64,000 nt of DNA from Paraburkholderia oxyphila NBRC 105797 (GCF_000685075.1 NZ_BAYD01000050.1:1-64000), one strand, 5' to 3'; shown: positions 18,026 to 27,077, numbered from the stretch's first letter. The notes: generated by a model from the sequence alone, not told the origin. A program made the numbers and translations.

Positions 18026-18203
18026 CATTTCGTGCTTCCAGATTCGTGCAACCGTTCGCGCGGCCACTTCGTCACAACCGCAGCGGCCACGCTGTTGCCA
18101 AGCACGTATCGTTGCTGCGTGCGATTCTCCGCATCGATATGACGGTGGCTCAATCGTTTGAGGAACGGCCGTTTATCTCGAGATAATCTCGCCACGTGAG
18201 CGC

Positions 18204-19199
18204 TCAGCCGGCGCTGATTTCATTCGTCAGCGCTTGCCCTGTCTCGAACTCCGTGATGCTTCGCAAAGTCGTTTCACAAATCGTCGATACGGCCTCACGC
18301 GTCAAAAACGCCTGATGCCCTGTCACGATCACGTTCGGGAAAGTCATCAGCCGCTGCAGCACATCGTCGTTGACGATCGTGCCGGATAAATCGCGGAAGA
18401 AAACGTCCGCCTCCTGCTCGTAGACGTCGATTGCCAGACCGCCCAGTTGCCCGCTCTTGAGCGCCTCGATTGCTGCTTCCGTATCCACCAGTCCGCCGCG
18501 GCTCGTGTTGATCAGCAGCGCGCCGCGCTTCGCGCGTGCCAGCATGTCGGCGCCGATGATGTGGTAGGTCTGCGGCGTCAAGGGGCAATGCAGCGAGACG
18601 ATGTCCGCGTTCGCGCCGACTTCCTCCACCGGCGCGTAGCGGCCCCCCAGCGCCTCGAATTCCGCTGACGGGTACGCGTCGTAGCCGATCACATTGCAGC
18701 CGAAGCCCACCATGATGCGCGCGAACACACGGCCGATCTTGCCCGTGCCGATCACGGCGACGGTCTTGCCGCACAGATCGAAGCCCATCAAGCCGTCGAG
18801 CGCGAAATTGAAATCGCGCGTGCGGTTATAGGCCCGGTGCACCTTGCGATTGATGGCCATCAGCAGGGCGACCGCATGCTCGGCGACGGAATTGGGCGAG
18901 TAGTCGACCACGCGCACGACCTTGATGCCGCGCGCCGCGGCGGCCTTCAGGTCGACGTTGTTGTAGCCGGTGCAGCGCAACGCAATCAATTGCGTGCCGC
19001 CGCGCGCCAGCACGTCGAGCACCGCCTCGTTGGCCTCGTCGTTGACGAAGATGCAGACGCCGCGATGGCCCGCGGCGAGCCCCGCGGTATCCGCATTGAG
19101 CGGGTCATCCAGATACCGGATCCGATGGCCATGATCCGCGTTCGCCGCGTCGAGAAACTGACGATCATAGGGCTTCGCGCTGAATACGACGATGTCCAT
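18204..19199 (-). CDS. ldhA: D-lactate dehydrogenase (2-hydroxyacid dehydrogenase family)
   Basis: This cytoplasmic NADH enzyme reduces pyruvate to D-lactate. The 331-residue protein is close in wording to E. coli LdhA: 'CIFVNDEANEAVLDVL', 'ALRCTGYNNVD', the Rossmann motif 'VIGTGKIGRVFA' (about 150-161), the catalytic Arg in 'INTSRGGLVD', the Glu in 'DVYEQEAD' and the active-site His in 'VTGHQAFLT'. The ATG at 19199 is used because it gives the LdhA N-terminus 'MDIVVFSAKPYD' and is preceded by 'ggagag'. It lies 76 bp downstream of the YidE-type transporter gene and may share its transcript. Confidence 0.88.
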   Translation of the reverse strand: MDIVVFSAKPYDRQFLDAANADHGHRIRYLDDPLNADTAGLAAGHRGVCIFVNDEANEAVLDVLARGGTQLIALRCTGYNNVDLKAAAARGIKVVRVVDYSPNSVAEHAVALLMAINRKVHRAYNRTRDFNFALDGLMGFDLCGKTVAVIGTGKIGRVFARIMVGFGCNVIGYDAYPSAEFEALGGRYAPVEEVGANADIVSLHCPLTPQTYHIIGADMLARAKRGALLINTSRGGLVDTEAAIEALKSGQLGGLAIDVYEQEADVFFRDLSGTIVNDDVLQRLMTFPNVIVTGHQAFLTREAVSTICETTLRSITEFETGQALTNEISAG

Positions 19200-19275
19200 C
19201 AAGACTCTCCGGGTCGAAAGTTCGCACAGGGTTCGCACAGGGACCGCGCTGGAGCCACGCTGGGCCCGTTGCCGG

Positions 19276-20868
19276 TTATCCGCCGATCAATACGACGGCG
19301 ATCTGCACGAACAGAATTTTCACAATGGTCATTGAGGGGAAGATCATCGCATAACCGACGTCCGGACGATCCGTCGGTGCGAGGCGGTTGGCAAACGCGA
19401 GTATCGCCGGGTTGCCGGTCGCTCCGCTGATCACCCCCACCGCCAGGTCGAACGGCATGCGGAAAATCCACAGGCAGAACACCGCCGTGATGATCAGCAA
19501 CGCGAGCGCGATCACCACCCCATAGAGCAGAAACGACGCGCCCGTCACGCCCACCGTCGCGAAGAATTTCGGCCCGGAGGCAATCCCCACCTGCGCGAGA
19601 AAAATCGTCAGGCCGAAATTGCGCAACACCAGATTCGCGGTGAGCGGCATGGTCCAGACGAACGGCCCGAAGCGGCGCACCCGGCCGAGGCAAAGCGCGA
19701 CCAGCAGCAGCGCGGCCAGCCCGAACGTCATTTTGCCGACGCTGGGAATCACGATCGGAATCGCACCGACCAGTAACCCGAGCGCCGCGCCCACGCCTAT
19801 CGAAATGAAGCTCAGCTCGGCGGTGCCCTTGATCGAGTCACCGAAGAACGCACGCATCGTCTTGTGGTGGGCACCGTTGACCAGCAAGCCGACCCGGTCG
19901 CCGAATTCAAGAATCAGATCCTGGCTGGGCATCATGTCGGCATCGCCCCGGCGCACATGCGCGATCGAGCAGTCGACCCCGTCGGGGAAACGCAGGTCGC
20001 GCAGCGCGTGACCGACCACGAGCTTGCTCGACGCGAACACGCGCAGATAGTCGAGATCCTCTCGATGGCTCGTCATGCGCCCCGGCTGCAACTCGCCGAA
20101 CATCGACGTCGTTTCGCGCAGCAAGGCCGGATTGGTCGCGGTCGCGAGCAGCACGTCGTCCGGCTCCAGCACGAGATCGTGAGCGGGCTGCTGGTTGTGG
20201 TGAGCGCGGCGCACGGCGGCGATGGCGACCTCATCGGGCAGACGCTTGATGAGATCGGACAGTTTCAGGCCGATCAGCGCCGGGTTGCGCAGCGCGATCT
20301 CCGCGGTCTCCATCACCTTTTGCGGTGGCCGCTCGATCTTCGGCTTGAGCAGGGCGCTGAGCGCATACAGAAAGAGAATGGGCCCGGCCACGCCGAACGG
20401 ATAGGAGACGCTATAGCCAACTGTCGCCCCGTCGCCTTTCAACATGGCCATCGCCGCCTGCAGGCTGGCGGTGCTGGTGCCGGAGCCGGCGAACATGCCC
20501 AGCGACTGATCGAGCCCCACGCCGAACAGATGAACCAGCGCGACCGAAACGAAGCCCGCGCCGATCACACCCAATGCCGCCGCGATATTCGCCTTCAGTC
20601 CGTCGGCACTGGTCAAGCCCTTGAAGAACTGCTCGCCGTATTGAATGCCGATTCCATAGAGAAACAGCAGCAAGCCGAGCGTGCCGAGCAGTGCGGGCGG
20701 CGCGGACTTCGGCGCCCATCCGCCGATCGCGAGACCGACGAACAGCACGGCGCCCGACCCGAGCGACACGCCCTTGATATTGATCTCGCCAACCACATAG
20801 CCCAGCGCCACCGTTACAAAGAGCGTGAGCAACGGCTGGGTTTCAAGCAACGTCTTGAGCATGTCCAT
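19276..20868 (-). CDS. AspT/YidE/YbjL-family transporter with two RCK_C domains
   Basis: This is a 530-residue inner-membrane antiporter-like protein. Two hydrophobic halves (about residues 10-180 and 370-530) each carry the duplicated family motif ('GMFAGSGTSTASLQAAMAM' and 'GVISGATGNPAILAFANR'). Between them lie two RCK_C (TrkA-C) domains (about 190-350), with 'DLVLEPDDVLLATA' and 'DLILEFGDRVGLLV'. Aspartate:alanine exchange is known for AspT, but most YidE-type relatives have no defined substrate, so only the family is called. It sits upstream of ldhA on the same strand, so transport of an organic or amino acid is plausible. Confidence 0.85.
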   Translation of the reverse strand: MDMLKTLLETQPLLTLFVTVALGYVVGEINIKGVSLGSGAVLFVGLAIGGWAPKSAPPALLGTLGLLLFLYGIGIQYGEQFFKGLTSADGLKANIAAALGVIGAGFVSVALVHLFGVGLDQSLGMFAGSGTSTASLQAAMAMLKGDGATVGYSVSYPFGVAGPILFLYALSALLKPKIERPPQKVMETAEIALRNPALIGLKLSDLIKRLPDEVAIAAVRRAHHNQQPAHDLVLEPDDVLLATATNPALLRETTSMFGELQPGRMTSHREDLDYLRVFASSKLVVGHALRDLRFPDGVDCSIAHVRRGDADMMPSQDLILEFGDRVGLLVNGAHHKTMRAFFGDSIKGTAELSFISIGVGAALGLLVGAIPIVIPSVGKMTFGLAALLLVALCLGRVRRFGPFVWTMPLTANLVLRNFGLTIFLAQVGIASGPKFFATVGVTGASFLLYGVVIALALLIITAVFCLWIFRMPFDLAVGVISGATGNPAILAFANRLAPTDRPDVGYAMIFPSMTIVKILFVQIAVVLIGG

Positions 20869-21183
20869 GCCAGCAGTCCCTGTTGACCAGCCTGATTCGC
20901 TTCATCTGCTTGCGCGCGCCGGGTTGTGGCCAGGCGGGCCGCGTCGCCGTCGTTCATACCATCTGAAAATATCAAATTCATCGATTCCGTGCGCTACTCG
21001 TGCACCATTCAACAGGATTGCTAACATCACGAAAGAATGACATCGCACGGCGATGCTGCGAGCCGTGTTGGGGCCATAGCGACCATCGGCCACTTTCTTG
21101 CATTGTGTCTGTGCAATACGATTGATTCGGTTACCTCAGAAATTGAAGCAACGTTGCCTGATTGGCAAAGGAGCAATTGGCAA
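20869..21183. other. Intergenic region upstream of YidE-type gene
   Basis: This 315-bp segment between the leftward transporter gene and a weak rightward small ORF has an A/T-richer centre (20960-21030). It probably holds the transporter promoter. No clear operator repeat was found. Confidence 0.4.
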
Positions 21184-21387
21184 ATGAATGAATCGATGGT
21201 TGAAGCTTTTCTCTGTATGCGCGATGAAGATGAAGATCGCCAATACATTATTGACGCTGCCTATTGCCTTGACGCCAACGCAGCCCTGCCCGCCGGATCG
21301 ACCATAAAAGAACAGCAGCCCCGCAGCCTCATCGAACGCGGACAGCCTCACTGGTACACGACTACGAGCGCGGCCACGCGGCACTGA
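21184..21387 (+). CDS. Possible small hypothetical protein (67 residues)
   Basis: The ATG at 21184 follows a strong ribosome-binding site, aaaggag (21167-21173), with a 10-base spacer. The product begins MNESMVEAFLCMRDEDEDRQ, is acidic at first and ends in a Ser/Thr-rich tail, with no recognised domain. The frame stays open upstream to 21037 with less convincing sequence. It may be real because of the start signal, but nothing else supports it. Confidence 0.3.
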   Translation: MNESMVEAFLCMRDEDEDRQYIIDAAYCLDANAALPAGSTIKEQQPRSLIERGQPHWYTTTSAATRH

Positions 21388-21457
21388 ATACGCTCGATCA
21401 TCCACGCATTCCTGCGTATTCGATCCTGGCACTGCACGAACGCGCGCCCGCGCGCGT

Positions 21458-21463
21458 TAAAAT
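21458..21463 (+). promoter_or_regulatory. Candidate -10 element for the H-NS-like gene
   Basis: taaaat lies 30 bp before the start codon at 21493, directly after an alternating CG-rich stretch. No matching -35 hexamer is evident, so this is only a suggestion. Confidence 0.3.
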
Positions 21464-21492
21464 ATCGGCGTTACCGTCAACCGCCCATCACG

Positions 21493-21780
21493 ATGTCCAG
21501 CTACAAAGAATTGATCGCCCAGCGCGAACAGCTCGAGGCACAGCTTCAGGAAGCGTTCAAGGAAGAACGCATGAACGTGCTCGACGAGATCGTCCGGAAA
21601 ATGAAGCTGCACCGGATCACGCTCGATGAAGTCCGCGGCCCCGCGCCGGCGGCAAAGGTCAGCAAGGTGCCGCCGAAGTATCGAGACCCGGTGACGGGCA
21701 ACGAATGGTCGGGGCGTGGCAAGCCGCCGAACTGGATCAAGGACGAGCCGGATCGCAGCAGGTTTCTGATCGGCGACTGA
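21493..21780 (+). CDS. H-NS-family nucleoid protein
   Basis: This 95-residue DNA-binding protein can silence or organise DNA. An N-terminal coiled-coil oligomerisation part ('YKELIAQREQLEAQLQEAFKEE', residues 4-25) is joined to a C-terminal H-NS DNA-binding domain with the core 'YRDPVTGNEWSGRGKPPNWI' (about 63-82), which holds the AT-hook-like 'GRGKPP'. It ends 'RFLIGD', typical of Burkholderia H-NS-like proteins such as BpH3. It is a single-gene unit. Confidence 0.9.
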   Translation: MSSYKELIAQREQLEAQLQEAFKEERMNVLDEIVRKMKLHRITLDEVRGPAPAAKVSKVPPKYRDPVTGNEWSGRGKPPNWIKDEPDRSRFLIGD

Positions 21781-21914
21781 GCTGCATTGACCTGACTTCA
21801 GCTGAATCGACCTGCAGCCGGCTCGCCCGCCCGCGTGTGATGACCGCCGCGCATGCGGGCGGAGCCCGGCAACGTCGAGAACACGGTGCCGTGATCGCTC
21901 GGAAACGACGGAAG

Positions 21915-22601
21915 TCAGGTTGAAGTACCGCCGCGCGCGTGGCTCGCCTGGGCGACGCGCACTTGCGTGCCGGTCGCGTCGAGCAAATGTCGCCGGCCCT
22001 CATCGAGTATTTCATCGGCCAGCGCCGGAGCCACGTCCACCACGGCGCGTGACAGCACCAGCGTGCCCACCAACTGGCTGAGCAGCGCGATCGCCTCTGC
22101 GCGGCTGCCTTCGCTGCGCACTGCCGCCTCGCTCGCGGCCTGCGTCCCCGCACGGCTTCCTTCACGCTCCTCAATCACCGCGGCGATCCCGTCGAGATAC
22201 GCTGCAAGACCCTGCGCGTAGGCGGCGCGCGCTTCATCGTCGAGCCGGCGTGCGTCGCCCGCGAAACCGGACAGCGGGCAGCCCGCTTCGATATCGGCGC
22301 GATGCTCGGCGGAGAGGTACGTGCGTATGTGCTGCTCGATCGCGTCGGCGCCGGCCTGCCTCGCGTGATCGATGACGCCGGCAATCGTCTCGCGGCCCTC
22401 CTCCAGCGCCTTGTCCATCACGGCGGCCACCAGCGCGTCCTTCGATTTGAAGTGGTTGTAGAAACCGCCCTGCGTAAAGCCCGCCGCCTTCATCAGCTCA
22501 GCGAGCCCGACTGCATCGACGCCGCGCTCGCGAAACAGCTTTTCCGCGGCCGCCACGATCGCGCGCCGGTTCTCTGCTGCCTGTTCCCTCGAAACACCCA
22601 T
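21915..22601 (-). CDS. TetR-family transcriptional repressor
   Basis: This 228-residue repressor has its DNA-binding helix-turn-helix near residues 15-55 ('AELMKAAGFTQGGFYNHFKSKDALV') and an all-helical ligand domain with 'GCPLSGFAGDARRLD', typical of the TetR_C group seen with AcrR/NemR-like regulators. The ATG at 22601 is chosen because 'agaggg' lies just upstream and it gives a standard N-terminus. It is divergent from the SnoaL-SDR pair. A perfect palindrome 51 bp upstream and a second related site suggest it represses itself and the divergent pair. The inducing ligand is unknown. Confidence 0.88.
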   Translation of the reverse strand: MGVSREQAAENRRAIVAAAEKLFRERGVDAVGLAELMKAAGFTQGGFYNHFKSKDALVAAVMDKALEEGRETIAGVIDHARQAGADAIEQHIRTYLSAEHRADIEAGCPLSGFAGDARRLDDEARAAYAQGLAAYLDGIAAVIEEREGSRAGTQAASEAAVRSEGSRAEAIALLSQLVGTLVLSRAVVDVAPALADEILDEGRRHLLDATGTQVRVAQASHARGGTST

Positions 22602-22651
22602 ATCGCCCTCTTTTCGGCCGGCCCCGGCCCAATCAGATTCATCGAAAAATA

Positions 22652-22669
22652 CAATGGTGATCACCATTG
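22652..22669. promoter_or_regulatory. Perfect 18-bp palindrome, likely TetR operator 1
   Basis: caatggtgatcaccattg is a perfect inverted repeat between the tetR start (22601) and the divergent SnoaL gene (22832). Palindromes of this size at this place are typical TetR-family operators. Its half-site gatcaccattg recurs exactly at 22715-22725. Confidence 0.7.
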
Positions 22670-22701
22670 ACATCATCAAAGCGGGCGACCACAATGGCCT
22701 G

Positions 22702-22725
22702 CAATGACGATGTCGATCACCATTG
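22702..22725. promoter_or_regulatory. Imperfect inverted repeat, likely TetR operator 2
   Basis: caatgacgat at 22702 and gatcaccattg ending at 22725 form an imperfect 24-bp palindrome sharing its right half exactly with operator 1. It sits nearer to the SnoaL-SDR genes and is a likely second binding site for the same repressor. Confidence 0.55.
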
Positions 22726-22831
22726 TCTTGAGTATAGCCGGCTTTTGCCCCGCTGGTCAGGCAAAAGCCGGTTCAGTCACCAGTTGACGCGCCTGCGCGC
22801 CCTTGCAAGAACCTTTCAAGAGAGATTGAAG

Positions 22832-23248
22832 ATGACGAAAACCACGGCGGAACAGAACAAGGCACTCGTGCTGGAGGCCTTCGATACGTTGTTCAACAAG
22901 CGCGACTACGCCGCCGCGCAGCGCTTCTGGTCCGAGCGCTACATTCAGCACAGCGCGCATATCGCACCGGGACGCGACGGCCTGTTCGATCTGGTCCGCA
23001 CGCTGCCCGCCACCTTGCGCTACGAGAACCAGTTGATCCTGGCCGAAGGCGATTACGTGATCGCGCATGGCCGCTTCTCGGGGCACGGCCGGCCCGCCGC
23101 GTGGATCGCCGCCGACGTCGTGCGCTTCGAAAACGGCAAGCTCGCCGAGCATTGGGACGTACTCCAGGACGAGGCGACGCAAGCCGAATCGGCGAGTGGC
23201 TTGCCGATGTTCGGCGACCGTTTCCCCGGCGGCCGCTTCCCCGCTTGA
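22832..23248 (+). CDS. SnoaL-like (NTF2-fold) protein
   Basis: This 138-residue protein has a SnoaL/NTF2-like cone fold, with 'NKALVLEAFDTLFNKRDYAAAQRFWSE' followed by 'YIQHSAHIAPGRDGL' and 'ENGKLAEHWDVLQ'. These are the characteristic segments of bacterial 'predicted SnoaL-like aldol condensation-catalysing' proteins. Relatives bind or isomerise small molecules, but no reaction can be assigned here. The ATG at 22832 is preceded by 'agagag'. It lies 53 bp before the SDR gene on the same strand and behind TetR operators, so the two are likely co-induced. Confidence 0.82.
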   Translation: MTKTTAEQNKALVLEAFDTLFNKRDYAAAQRFWSERYIQHSAHIAPGRDGLFDLVRTLPATLRYENQLILAEGDYVIAHGRFSGHGRPAAWIAADVVRFENGKLAEHWDVLQDEATQAESASGLPMFGDRFPGGRFPA

Positions 23249-23301
23249 TTCCCGCTTGATTGAACCATCCGCATCCCTACCATTTATTCAGGAGTACGAT
23301 C

Positions 23302-24057
23302 ATGAAACTCAGCGGCAACACGATCTTCATCACGGGCGGCACCTCAGGCATCGGCCGCGCGCTCGCCGAAGCGCTGCACCAGCGCGGCAACAAGGTCATT
23401 ATCAGCGGACGCCGGCGCAGCCATCTCGACGAGGTGGTGGCCGCCAATCCAGGCATGGCCGCCGTCGAGCTCGACATCACCGATCCGGCCAGCATCGAGC
23501 GGGTCGCGGCGCAACTGATCGCGGCCTATCCCGATCTGAACGTGCTGATCAACAACGCGGGCGTGATGCAGCCCGACGACGCGGCCGGCCATATCGACGA
23601 CGCGCTGTTGGTCTCCACCATCGACACGAATCTGATTGGGCCGATCCGCATGACGTCGGCGCTGATCGATCATCTCAAGACGCGCAAGGACGCCGTCGTG
23701 GCCTACACGAGCTCGGTGCTGGCATTCGTCCCGCTCGCCTTGACGGCCGTGTATTCGTCGACCAAGGCGGCCGTGCATTCGTACGTGCTCTCGCAGCGCT
23801 TCATGCTGCGCGACACGAGCGTGCGCGTGCTGGAGATCGCGCCGCCCTGGGTCCGCACGGACCTGATGAACAGCCGCGAAGCCGAGCAGGCGATGCCGCT
23901 CGACGCGTTCATCGAAGAAACGATGGCGGTGCTCGGCACGGATACGGACGAGGTGCTGGTCGAAGCAGCGAAGGCGTTCCGCGCGAATCCGGGTCCGGGC
24001 GAGCATGACTTCGTCAATGGCTTCAACGCGGGTGCCATGGAGATATTTGGCCGGTAA
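23302..24057 (+). CDS. Short-chain dehydrogenase/reductase (DltE-like)
   Basis: This is an NAD(P)-dependent oxidoreductase of the classical SDR fold, 251 residues. The cofactor motif 'TGGTSGIG' lies at residues 11-18, 'NNAG' at about 88, and the catalytic triad is Ser in 'AYTSSVLAF', then 'YSSTKAA' giving Tyr and Lys. The wording 'GNTIFITGGTSGIGRALAEAL' resembles the DltE/YghA-like subgroup. The substrate is unknown. The start ATG is preceded by 'caggag'. It is the second gene of the TetR-controlled unit. Confidence 0.88.
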   Translation: MKLSGNTIFITGGTSGIGRALAEALHQRGNKVIISGRRRSHLDEVVAANPGMAAVELDITDPASIERVAAQLIAAYPDLNVLINNAGVMQPDDAAGHIDDALLVSTIDTNLIGPIRMTSALIDHLKTRKDAVVAYTSSVLAFVPLALTAVYSSTKAAVHSYVLSQRFMLRDTSVRVLEIAPPWVRTDLMNSREAEQAMPLDAFIEETMAVLGTDTDEVLVEAAKAFRANPGPGEHDFVNGFNAGAMEIFGR

Positions 24058-24518
24058 GCGAAAAGGCTTCCCGAAAGCCGACACCGGACCGTTGCGCGGC
24101 GGATTCACGGGCGCAAGCCGCGTAGCCGGCAAGGTCCGGACCGGGTCGGGGCAATCCGCGCACGCCCCGTGGCGCCCCGTGCGAGCGTCTTGCCCGGCTC
24201 CACGACCGTGATCTGCCCTGTGTATGCAGGCCTTGCCACGGCGCCGGGCGGCACCTGCAACGTCTACTTCCCCCCCGGCACCCCCTCCCACCGACCTGGA
24301 TCCGCGCAAAGACCGCGATTCGTTCGACATGAGCGAACGATGGCATTGCCCCTTCGGGCAATATCGTTGCCTCATTCCCCAATGGCGTTCGCGCCGGAAC
24401 CAGGCAAAGCTTTAAGAGGTGCAACGTGGCAATGGGTCCGATCGGGCATTGCATCTGCTCGCCGCCACCGGACGAGGCCCACCTCGACCCAAAGCTTTCG
24501 ATCAACAGACTGTGAGAT
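24058..24518. other. Gene-free stretch of about 460 bp
   Basis: No convincing gene is seen. A small hairpin ggctt/aagcc (24065-24079) lies just after the SDR stop but lacks a T run. Open frames on both strands have unstructured, Arg/Pro-rich composition and look spurious. The segment could be decayed coding sequence, but I cannot name a parent gene. Confidence 0.4.
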
Positions 24519-24896
24519 TCAGCGTTTCCTTGCAATTCTGGCAACCAGCCCGCGAACGATCACATAGGGAACAAGAGCAAGAATTAGCGCAACCAGCACG
24601 ACTCCACCTGGGTAAATCCTGTGAAATGCAAAGATCTGAAATACAAGATCGAGCACCATTGCAAGAATGAAGATCTTGCCCACATTTCGCCAGCCGCTGC
24701 GAATCAGTTCGGCCTCACTGCGCGCGCCCGTGACGATCGCCTCGAAATAGGGCGTCCTGCGAAGTTTTGCATCACGAAGGCCCGAGCGAATGGCGAAAAA
24801 AGATGCCATCGCAGGCTGAAAAATGATCCTCAGATGAAGCGGTCCAGTGACGCGATCCTGCATGTTGGAAACGACCCGCATCAAAAATTCGCTCAC
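24519..24896 (-). CDS. Conserved-looking small membrane protein of unknown function
   Basis: The 125-residue protein has two predicted membrane helices near the C-terminal half ('IFILAMVLDLVFQIFAF' and 'VVLVALILALVPYVIVRGL') and an N-terminal 'MQDRVTGPLHLRIIFQPAMA' region that may hold another. The GTG at 24896 is chosen because it follows 'aaaggagagggg'. It lies 60 bp downstream of the DUF202 gene on the same strand and is probably co-transcribed. I do not recognise a named function. Confidence 0.6.
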   Translation of the reverse strand: MSEFLMRVVSNMQDRVTGPLHLRIIFQPAMASFFAIRSGLRDAKLRRTPYFEAIVTGARSEAELIRSGWRNVGKIFILAMVLDLVFQIFAFHRIYPGGVVLVALILALVPYVIVRGLVARIARKR

Positions 24897-24956
24897 TCCC
24901 CTCTCCTTTCCACGGATACGCAACGCGGCACCCAAACGAGTACGGATATCGCGCGG

Positions 24957-25361
24957 CTACATGATCCGTTCAACGATGCTGACGAAGAGAAAAGCTCCCG
25001 AAGCCGCAAGAATCATCGCAATGACAAACGTCGGGCGCCAGACGCTCCCGGCCTGGTATTCGCGCAGGTCCGCAAGGGTGCGCCAATATTCGATCGCACC
25101 CAGCACGAGCGCCGCCGTGCCCATGCCAATGAGAAAAAGACCCACTGTGCGGGCGCTATGCGGGTGAGAAAGCTGCCCGCCAGCCGCTTCGAAGCTCTGC
25201 AAAACCTTGTAAATCGTGAAGCCGAAGCTGATCATGGAAAGCGCGGTGCGCACCCATGCCATGAGTGTCCGGTCAGCGGCCATCAATGTACGTCTGGCCG
25301 CGAGATCGGTGCGGTCGACTGCCAGCTCATTCGTCGAGCGGGGTGTGCCATTTTCCGTCAC
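24957..25361 (-). CDS. DUF202-family membrane protein (YidH-like)
   Basis: The 134-residue protein carries the DUF202 signature 'AADRTLMAWVRTALSMISFG' (about residues 28-47) followed by three membrane helices. Family members such as YidH are small inner-membrane proteins; in eukaryotes the VTC1 subunit is related. No reaction is established for the bacterial members. The GTG at 25361 is selected because 'gaggag' lies upstream at a good distance; an earlier start at 25412 has none. It is followed by the small membrane protein gene at 24896. Confidence 0.75.
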   Translation of the reverse strand: MTENGTPRSTNELAVDRTDLAARRTLMAADRTLMAWVRTALSMISFGFTIYKVLQSFEAAGGQLSHPHSARTVGLFLIGMGTAALVLGAIEYWRTLADLREYQAGSVWRPTFVIAMILAASGAFLFVSIVERIM

Positions 25362-25661
25362 GGCATGCTCCTCATGTGTTATCCAGTGTCTGAATCGCGA
25401 TTCAATGTGCATGCATTTCTGGTCATGTGCACCGTGGAAAAGATACCGGTGTTTCTGAAAAATTCAATATCGAATTTACGAAAAATTTTTCGACGAAAGA
25501 TGTCGTTACCTCGTCAAGAATGACATTTCCCTTTCTAATTGAAATAGAGATCGATTAAGGAACGTATTTACTGTTGCGAATACGCACATCGTGATAGCCT
25601 TGCATCGCACGCGGTGCAATGGCGGAGAATTCACTAGTCGAACAGGCGTGGGGAGATTGTC

Positions 25662-27077
25662 TTGAAGGATTCCAAAGCATCGAACGGTATCGCAGAGCAA
25701 AACAGCGCTGGTTTCATGCCCGCTGCTGTCCCGGCCGATAACGCACCACCGGGATTTCATCTGCTGGCCAAGCCGAGTGGCTCGACCTGCAATATCGATT
25801 GCCAGTATTGCTTCTTCCTCTCCAAGGAAGCGCTCTATCCGAACGACCGCCACCGGATGTCCGATGCGACGCTCGACGCCTATATCCGCCAGCTCCTCGA
25901 ATCCCATCGCACCCCGCAGGTCACGGTCGCGTGGCAAGGCGGCGAACCAACGCTGATGCGGGTGGACTTTTTTCGCCAGGCCGTCGCGCTCGTGGAAAAG
26001 TACCGGAAGCCCGGTCAAATCGTGAAGCATACGTTTCAGACCAATGGGCTGCTCCTCGACGACGAATGGTGCGCCTTTTTCAAGGAGCACGATTTCCTCG
26101 TTGGCCTGAGCGTCGACGGGCCCCGCGAGCTGCACGACACCTACCGCGTCGACCGGCAGGGCAACGGCACCTTCGATCTCGTGATGCGCGGCTGGCGGCT
26201 ATTGCGCAAGCACGACGTCGAATTCAATATTCTGTGCACCGTCAATGCGGCGAACCAGGCCCACGGCCGCGCCGTCTATCAGTTTTTCCGCGACGAACTG
26301 GGCGCGCGCTGGATCCAGTTCATCCCCATCATCGAGCGGGCCACCGAGCAAACGATCCAACTCGCCAATCTAGGCTGGCGGGAGCGTCCCGGGCACCAGC
26401 GCGTGCTCTACACGCAGTCCGGCAATGTCGTGACGCAACGCTCGGTCGGGCCGCGCCAGTACGGCCAGTTCCTCGTCGATATCTTCGAGGAATGGGTGCG
26501 CCACGACGTAGGCAGCGTTTATGTGCAGCTGTTCGACGTGACGCTGGAGGCCATGTTCGGCCGTCATCTGCTGTGCATTCACGCGCCTGTCTGCGGTCAG
26601 GGCCCGGCGCTCGAGTACAACGGCGACCTCTATTCGTGCGATCACTTTGTCGAGCCCGGCTACAAGCTCGGCAACATTCATGAGACGCACATGAGCACAC
26701 TCATGGCCCTGCCCGCACAGCGCGAGTTCGGCGAAGCCAAGCGCGATTCGCTCACGCAACAGTGCCAGCACTGCGAAGTCAGGCCGCTATGCAACGGTGG
26801 CTGCCCCAAGGACCGCTTTGCGCTCTCGCGCGAGGGCGAACCCGGGCAAAACTATCTTTGCCCGGGCCTCGAACTGTTCTTCACCCACACGCGCCCCGCC
26901 ATGCAGAAGATGGCCCGGCTATTCAGCGCGGGCAGGCCGCCCGCCGACGTCATGCCGCTGATGAAAGCCGACGACAAGCGCCGCGACCCGTACAGCCCCT
27001 GTTCGTGCGGCAGCGGCCGCAAGTTCCGCTTCTGCCATGGCAGCACGGTTCGCGCGGCGGCCGCCATGGCCGGTTGA
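25662..27077 (+). CDS. Anaerobic-type sulfatase maturase (radical SAM, SPASM) with C-terminal SEC-C motif
   Basis: This enzyme converts the active-site Cys (or Ser) of a sulfatase into formylglycine. The 471-residue protein has the radical-SAM cluster motif 'CNIDCQYC' (C43, C47, C50), a 'WQGGEPTL' segment and a SPASM domain with paired cysteines ('CIHAPVCGQG', 'YSCDHFV', 'QCQHCEVRPLCNGGC', 'NYLCPG'). An added SEC-C zinc motif lies at about 441-460 ('DPYSPCSCGSGRKFRFCHG'). The start is a TTG at 25662 with 'ggggag' upstream; ATG 25716 is an alternative. It is directly upstream of, and surely pairs with, the sulfatase gene. Confidence 0.9.
   Translation: MKDSKASNGIAEQNSAGFMPAAVPADNAPPGFHLLAKPSGSTCNIDCQYCFFLSKEALYPNDRHRMSDATLDAYIRQLLESHRTPQVTVAWQGGEPTLMRVDFFRQAVALVEKYRKPGQIVKHTFQTNGLLLDDEWCAFFKEHDFLVGLSVDGPRELHDTYRVDRQGNGTFDLVMRGWRLLRKHDVEFNILCTVNAANQAHGRAVYQFFRDELGARWIQFIPIIERATEQTIQLANLGWRERPGHQRVLYTQSGNVVTQRSVGPRQYGQFLVDIFEEWVRHDVGSVYVQLFDVTLEAMFGRHLLCIHAPVCGQGPALEYNGDLYSCDHFVEPGYKLGNIHETHMSTLMALPAQREFGEAKRDSLTQQCQHCEVRPLCNGGCPKDRFALSREGEPGQNYLCPGLELFFTHTRPAMQKMARLFSAGRPPADVMPLMKADDKRRDPYSPCSCGSGRKFRFCHGSTVRAAAAMAG

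Noticed and set aside
16262..18180. Lower-GC patch considered as a mobile element or prophage remnant
   Set aside because: No integrase, transposase, terminal repeat or tRNA target was seen, so transfer is possible but no element can be called.
23344..24375. Long open frame on the minus strand opposite the SDR gene
   Set aside because: It is antisense to a clear SDR; its product is Arg/His-rich without domains. High GC makes such shadow frames common.
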